64,000 nucleotides of DNA from Erythroxylum novogranatense (lineage: Eukaryota; Streptophyta; Magnoliopsida; Malpighiales; Erythroxylaceae): assembly GCA_029891385.1 (NCBI GenBank), contig CM057230.1, positions 38,845,858 to 38,909,857 of the forward strand, given 5' to 3'. The position numbers and the translations under genes are program-made. The notes under the pieces are model-generated. The model was not told the DNA's origin and did not search any database. It saw only the letters and a list, made by a program, of their open reading frames with translations. This document shows positions 59,858-64,000 of the stretch, one piece after another (position 1 is the first letter of the stretch; each line of letters opens with the position of its first letter).

Positions 59858-60258
59858 TGGTTCTCACGGATTACGGTTGAGCAGTGCGTTCCATTGAAAT
59901 CCATCGTCTTCTACCTTCATGATGAACGCGGCGTGAATATACACGCAAAACAAGGAAGGCTCGTCGGGGGTGACAACCCGATTAGCCTCTCCGACGCCAA
60001 GTAAGCTTTTAGTGCGGGAAGGATTGATGAATTGAGAAACGAATTAGGTTATGATCGCACACCAATTATGAGAGAATAATACCTTATATATCAAGTAGTA
60101 GTCGGGTTTAGGTTTTATTACGTGTCTGCATGGGAGATTTCCTTCGCTAATGGGTAGGGAGGAACGTGGGCTTGAAATTTTAAAGTCGATTATCGATGAA
60201 GAGATCGATCGACCATAAGTCGTCTCAGACCTGTTCGAGTCGGAATGGCCGGCAGACC
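59858..60258 (-). repeat. 5' LTR of the Tat element
   Basis: Plus-strand start TGGTTCTCACGGATTACGG and end GGCCGGCAGACC; one terminal base appears lost compared with 50597-50994. Followed by GAATG. Confidence 0.9.
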
Positions 60259-60263
60259 GAATG

Positions 60264-61291
60264 AAGTTTTGAAATTTAGTTCTATTATTTTGTACAGTTA
60301 AAATGTTGAATTGTAATTACAATTAAGGTTTTGTTTTGTAAAATTTGAAATATTCATAAGTGAATTTAAAATTAAAAATTAATCTAAAATTAAAAATTTT
60401 ATAAATAATTTCTTCACCCATCAGGAGTAAAGTTACTTATTATTGAATTTTTTAAATTTTATGTATCAACAAGATTTTTATTTTATTGGGTGCTTGTTGT
60501 ATAATTTAGAATTAGAACTTTAGAATAAAGCAGTTTGATAATATGTTAAAATATAAAATTTCTTATACATTAAACTGACTTAAATATCGGTAACTTACAA
60601 TTTAGATTTTAAAATTTTCTACGATCACGAATAATTAACTATAATGTTTTATACTTTTATTTATACTTATACTTATTATTATTATTATTATTAAATTCAA
60701 TTAAATATTAAATTTATTTAGAATGTATTAAATTAGTGTAAACATTTAACAACCAATATGTTTAACGAACTCTCATATTTGATATATTTTTAAAATAAGT
60801 GTATAATTAAATTTATAAATATGTTTTTCGGAAGTTCTGTCATTGCAGAAGGGTAAAAGGTTTGAGTGTAAATTCGTGGTTTTGTTTTTGAAAGCAAAGT
60901 GGGGCCAGAAGCTTCCATTGGATGAGTTTCAACAATTTCCGTTCTCCACATGCCAGACGTAGAAATGGACCAAAGTAAGTTTATTTTTGAGTGTTCGCTG
61001 CTATCCTTTTGATAAAAGTTGACCCGTACGAACGTTCACCGCAGCCTTGATCAGATCCACCACCGACCAGCGTGCATGGATCGTAAAACATATCCCCAAA
61101 AAAAAAAAAAAAGAATAAAATGAAGAATATCAAAGTTAAATATCCATCGCCCACTTCACAACCCCTTATAAGCAAACCATCTGCTCTAATAATACGTTTC
61201 CCTTTTTTTTTTCCTCCGTATTTTGTCTTGTTCTCCTAATCTTTCTTTCTTTCTTCTTCTTCCTTAGCTGTAGATCGCCACCGTACAAATA
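60264..61291 (+). promoter_or_regulatory. AMY3 promoter and 5' UTR side of the intergenic region
   Basis: Strongly AT-rich to about 60850 (including ATT/TTA runs at 60674-60692), then more mixed. CCTTATAAGC at 61165-61174 is a candidate TATA box about 120 bp before the ATG, followed by a long pyrimidine run (61200-61265) typical of plant leaders. No other gene is seen. Confidence 0.5.
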
Positions 61292-63615
61292 ATGTCGACG
61301 GTTGCGATTGAGCCGCTGCTCCACTACTTCCGGCGAGAGACAACTGGACTCCGCTGCAGAGGCCAGGCTGTGAGGTCGTGCTCTCTCAACTGTTGCTCTC
61401 CGAAGAAGTTCTTATCTTATCGCGCCAGTTATGGCAACTTGAGGCTTGGTAGGACTCGGAGCTCTGTTCGAGCTAGCTCCCCCGGCGATACGGCTCTTGT
61501 TGAGACTCCTGAATTCACTAGCGATGGTGTTTTCTTCTGTGAGACCTTCCCTCTCACTCGAACCGAGACGGTAAACGCAAATGGACTCTGTTTTGTATTC
61601 GTTTATGCGTGTTTTGAAGTTCTTTTGGGTTGTTGAGAAACCCGCGGAAAAGTTAAAAAACGGTTATCGAAGTGTTTTATATATTAAAAAACTGTAGCGC
61701 TCACTTGTACTTAACAGATAGAGGCTAATTGGCAACTTTACTTCTTTTGTTTTACTGTTACTATGTGACCGAACATGTCTAACTTGAGGTTGCAATGCAT
61801 TTTTGCATTAACTGATAATTAGCCTCAATTCAGTGGACTTGTTTGATTTTTGTTGATAATTGAACAAGGAATTGCGTCAGACGGAAATTTCGAAGGTTCC
61901 TTTTGTCTTTTACGGCCTTGAGTATGTGATTATCTTGATATAGAAGTTGAACTGTTCGGTTTCCTGTGTTAGGTGGAGGGAAAGATTTTTGTTAGACTGG
62001 ATCAGGCTAAGGATCAAAAAAATTGGCAGCTTACAGTAGGTTGTAGCCTTCCAGGGAAATGGATTCTTCACTGGGGAGTTACTTATATTGACGATAATGG
62101 CAGGTTATAACTTGCATTCATTTTTATGTCCTACTCTTTTTTACATTATGTTGTTAATCCTTATATGACCCGAAATTTTTTTGACATCCAATAATTTTTT
62201 CTTGTTCATTTGCTCGGTCTTCTGTGTGAAAGAGTAACGTGTTCATTGATATGTGTAATGACTACCGGCGATTCTTCAAATTTTGCAGTGAATGGGATCA
62301 GCCTCCTGAGAACATGAGACCCCCTGGTTCAATTTCTATAAAAGTAATAATTGTTGGCTTCCGAAATTTGAGCGCCATAGACGCTTTTTATAATAAATAA
62401 TCTAATTTGTGTTTTACAGGACTATGCAATAGAGTCTCCGCTAAAGAAGTACTCAGAACGAGACATGTTTCATGAAGTGAAGATTGATATTGATTCCAAT
62501 AATGCAATTGCAGCCATTAATTTTGTCTTGAAGGTTTTGATTTTTGAAATTTAGTGGTTGAGTGCCACAGATTCTATGCTAGTATTTTGCTTATTACTAC
62601 ATGTATATGTATCTATATGCCAATAACTCTCTATATTGTTTTGATTGTGGTCGTATAGGATGAAGAAACAGGAGCTTGGTATCAGCACAAGGGGAGAGAT
62701 TTTAGGGTGCCTCTTGTTGACTGCCCTATGGATGATGGCAATTTTGTTGGAGCAAAACGGGGCTTCAGTATATGGCCAGGTACATAAATCATGACACTTG
62801 CGCCGACCTTATACATCCCTGGGTTTTAAGTTTTGTCGCGTGGTAGTGGCATTTAACTGTAACTGTAACACAACCTGGGAGAATGTTTTTCATTTGGTAA
62901 TAAACAGAAAACAAGCAGTACACTCTGGGTTGTTTATCTCATGGTGTATTTCCTGTTCTTCTGTTCCTCTTTTCTTATAAGTTATAATATTACATACTTC
63001 TTATGGTGAGTAATTAATCTGTTAAACCTTGGCACATAATCCGTTACCAAACACACATCTCAACAGTTTTGGTCCAGTAGCCAATAAATTTGAAATTGAA
63101 TTAGATGACCTGCTTCTATCTAAATTGTGAATTCAACTCATGTTCACTGTTAAGTTTTCCAATAAGGCGAGTCATGACTTGGTGGCTTTCACTTCTGTTA
63201 ACTCTTCCATGTACATACTGCCTTGTTTTTGTGTTCACTGATAAATTAACTGTTTTAGTGCTCTCTAATCCTAGGGCTATCTAATCTACTTCTCCAAACA
63301 CAAGCATTGCCTTCTAAAAGTCAAGATAACAACTCTGAGTCCATAGATATCAAACAAGAAAGTAGGCAGCTGGAAGCTTTTTATGAAGAGCGGCCTATTG
63401 CTAAGCACATTGTTATTGGAAATTCAATCACTGTTTCAGTGCAAAAGTGCCCAAACACGGCTAAGTTTCTTCTATATTTAGAAACTGATATACCAGAAGT
63501 AGTTGTTCACTGGGGAGTTTGCAGAGATGATGAGAAAAATTGGGAGATTCCACCTGCTCCACATCCACCAGGAACAACTATATTCAAGAACAAGGCTTTG
63601 CGGACTTCATTGCAG
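61292..63615 (+). CDS. AMY3: Plastidial alpha-amylase (AMY3 type), N-terminal part; gene continues beyond window
   Basis: Coding exons 61292-61570, 61973-62103, 62289-62343, 62420-62533, 62659-62779 and 63275-63615, all GT-AG with consistent phases; 347 codons. The start MSTVAIEPLLHYFRRETTG and a Ser/Arg-rich first 60 residues form a likely plastid transit peptide. Residues about 94-235 form the first CBM45-type starch-binding region, with aromatic residues in NWQLTVGCSLPGKWILHWGV, EWDQPPENMRPPGS and AWYQHKGRDFRVPL. A second begins near residue 280 (VVVHWGVCRDDEKNWEIPPA). The set and order match plant AMY3, an endo-amylase cutting alpha-1,4 bonds of starch in the chloroplast; the catalytic barrel is outside the window. 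The acceptor at 63274 (CCTAG) was chosen over an upstream TTTTAG because it keeps frame. The last base seen as coding is 63615; 63616-64000 reads as intron. Confidence 0.93.
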
Positions 63616-64000
63616 GTACAAGACTAAAGTATGCTTTCTCTTAAGAGAACTTATAACATGCACTTAAAGATTGTTTTGTATGACGTTCGTATATTATTCT
63701 TGTTAAGAATCATTTATGTAATCATAAAATAGTAGTTTTCCAGTCTTCTACTAAAGGGTAAAGTAATCTGAATTTTCCTTTTACCTTTTTGTTCTCTTAC
63801 TAATTATTCCTGTTTATGGATTTTGTTTCTATTTTTGTTATTCAAATGTGGATAACACGGTTTCTATAGTGAACAAGCCACATGTGCTTTCCTGAATTAC
63901 ATGTAGGCTCAACTTCACTCTTCTTTTCTGCCAAGGAACTGCTTGCATGTTGTGGGTCAGCTTCTATGTTATTTCTTAATTGAGCATGAAATAAATGATA

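Larger units (their letters stand above)
50597..60258 (-). mobile_element. Full-length Tat-lineage Ty3 element with extra antisense gene, 9.7 kb
   Basis: Two LTRs of about 400 bp (50597-50994 and 59858-60258) with perfect 5-bp target duplication GAATG (50592-50596 and 60259-60263). On the minus strand come primer site, gag, protease, reverse transcriptase, RNase H and integrase, then a long region before the 3' LTR that holds a gene on the opposite strand. A TTGGCGCC primer site, short LTRs and a large 3' region fit the Tat/Ogre/Retand lineage. Coding parts contain many frameshifts. Confidence 0.92.

Noticed and set aside
59455..60004. Plus-strand open frames over gag and primer site of the Tat element
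   Set aside because: Opposite strand of gag, no domain, and one runs across the LTR boundary.

Overview
This is nuclear DNA of a flowering plant, most likely a eudicot. Three host genes have GT-AG introns and plant-only family identities: a hypersensitive-induced-reaction (HIR) protein, a mitochondrial porin (VDAC) and a plastidial alpha-amylase (AMY3 type). The rest is almost entirely transposable elements (TEs). No bacterial, organellar, rRNA, tRNA or CRISPR feature was seen. The species cannot be told from the sequence.

Layout. 1-8254: a Ty3/gypsy chromovirus (Tekay/Del-like, minus strand) that runs off the left edge, with a 3.9 kb LTR. 8255-14356: the decayed 3' part of a SIRE-type Copia element on the plus strand, interrupted by a 3.7 kb solo LTR (8879-12550, target duplication TACAT) and ending in its own 3' LTR. 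14357-18455: remnants of a Copia gag and of an Athila/Tat-like Ty3 element. 18456-20815: a small Ty3 element keeping LTRs, gag and protease but no reverse transcriptase. 20830-38515: one LINE tail on the minus strand cut into pieces by three LTR insertions (solo LTR 21120-24075; solo LTR 24570-35457; solo LTR 35465-38219). The middle one is itself split by a full-length SIRE-type Copia element (26201-34994, duplication TTTAC). Matching target duplications at the junctions allow the insertion order to be worked out.

38516-64000 is the gene-bearing half. HIR (40624-42799, plus, 5 coding exons) carries a 14-bp insertion that breaks its frame. A hAT transposon (43375-47465) with terminal inverted repeats, 8-bp duplication and subterminal motif clusters sits between HIR and VDAC. 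VDAC (47827-50044, minus, 6 exons) reads through cleanly to 276 aa. A full-length Tat-lineage Ty3 element (50597-60258, duplication GAATG) lies in the shared upstream region of VDAC and AMY3. It carries an extra gene on its opposite strand, resembling the 'putative gypsy-type transposon' (Transposase_28) family followed by a coiled coil. AMY3 (from 61292, plus) is present for its first six coding exons, covering the transit peptide and the starch-binding CBM45 region; its catalytic domain lies beyond the window.

The host genes do not form an operon-like unit. VDAC acts in the mitochondrial outer membrane, AMY3 in plastid starch breakdown and HIR at the plasma membrane. VDAC and AMY3 are divergent neighbours whose common promoter interval (about 1.6 kb without the insertion) has been split by the Tat element. 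Most TE genes carry frameshifts and stops, whereas the VDAC and AMY3 exons are clean.
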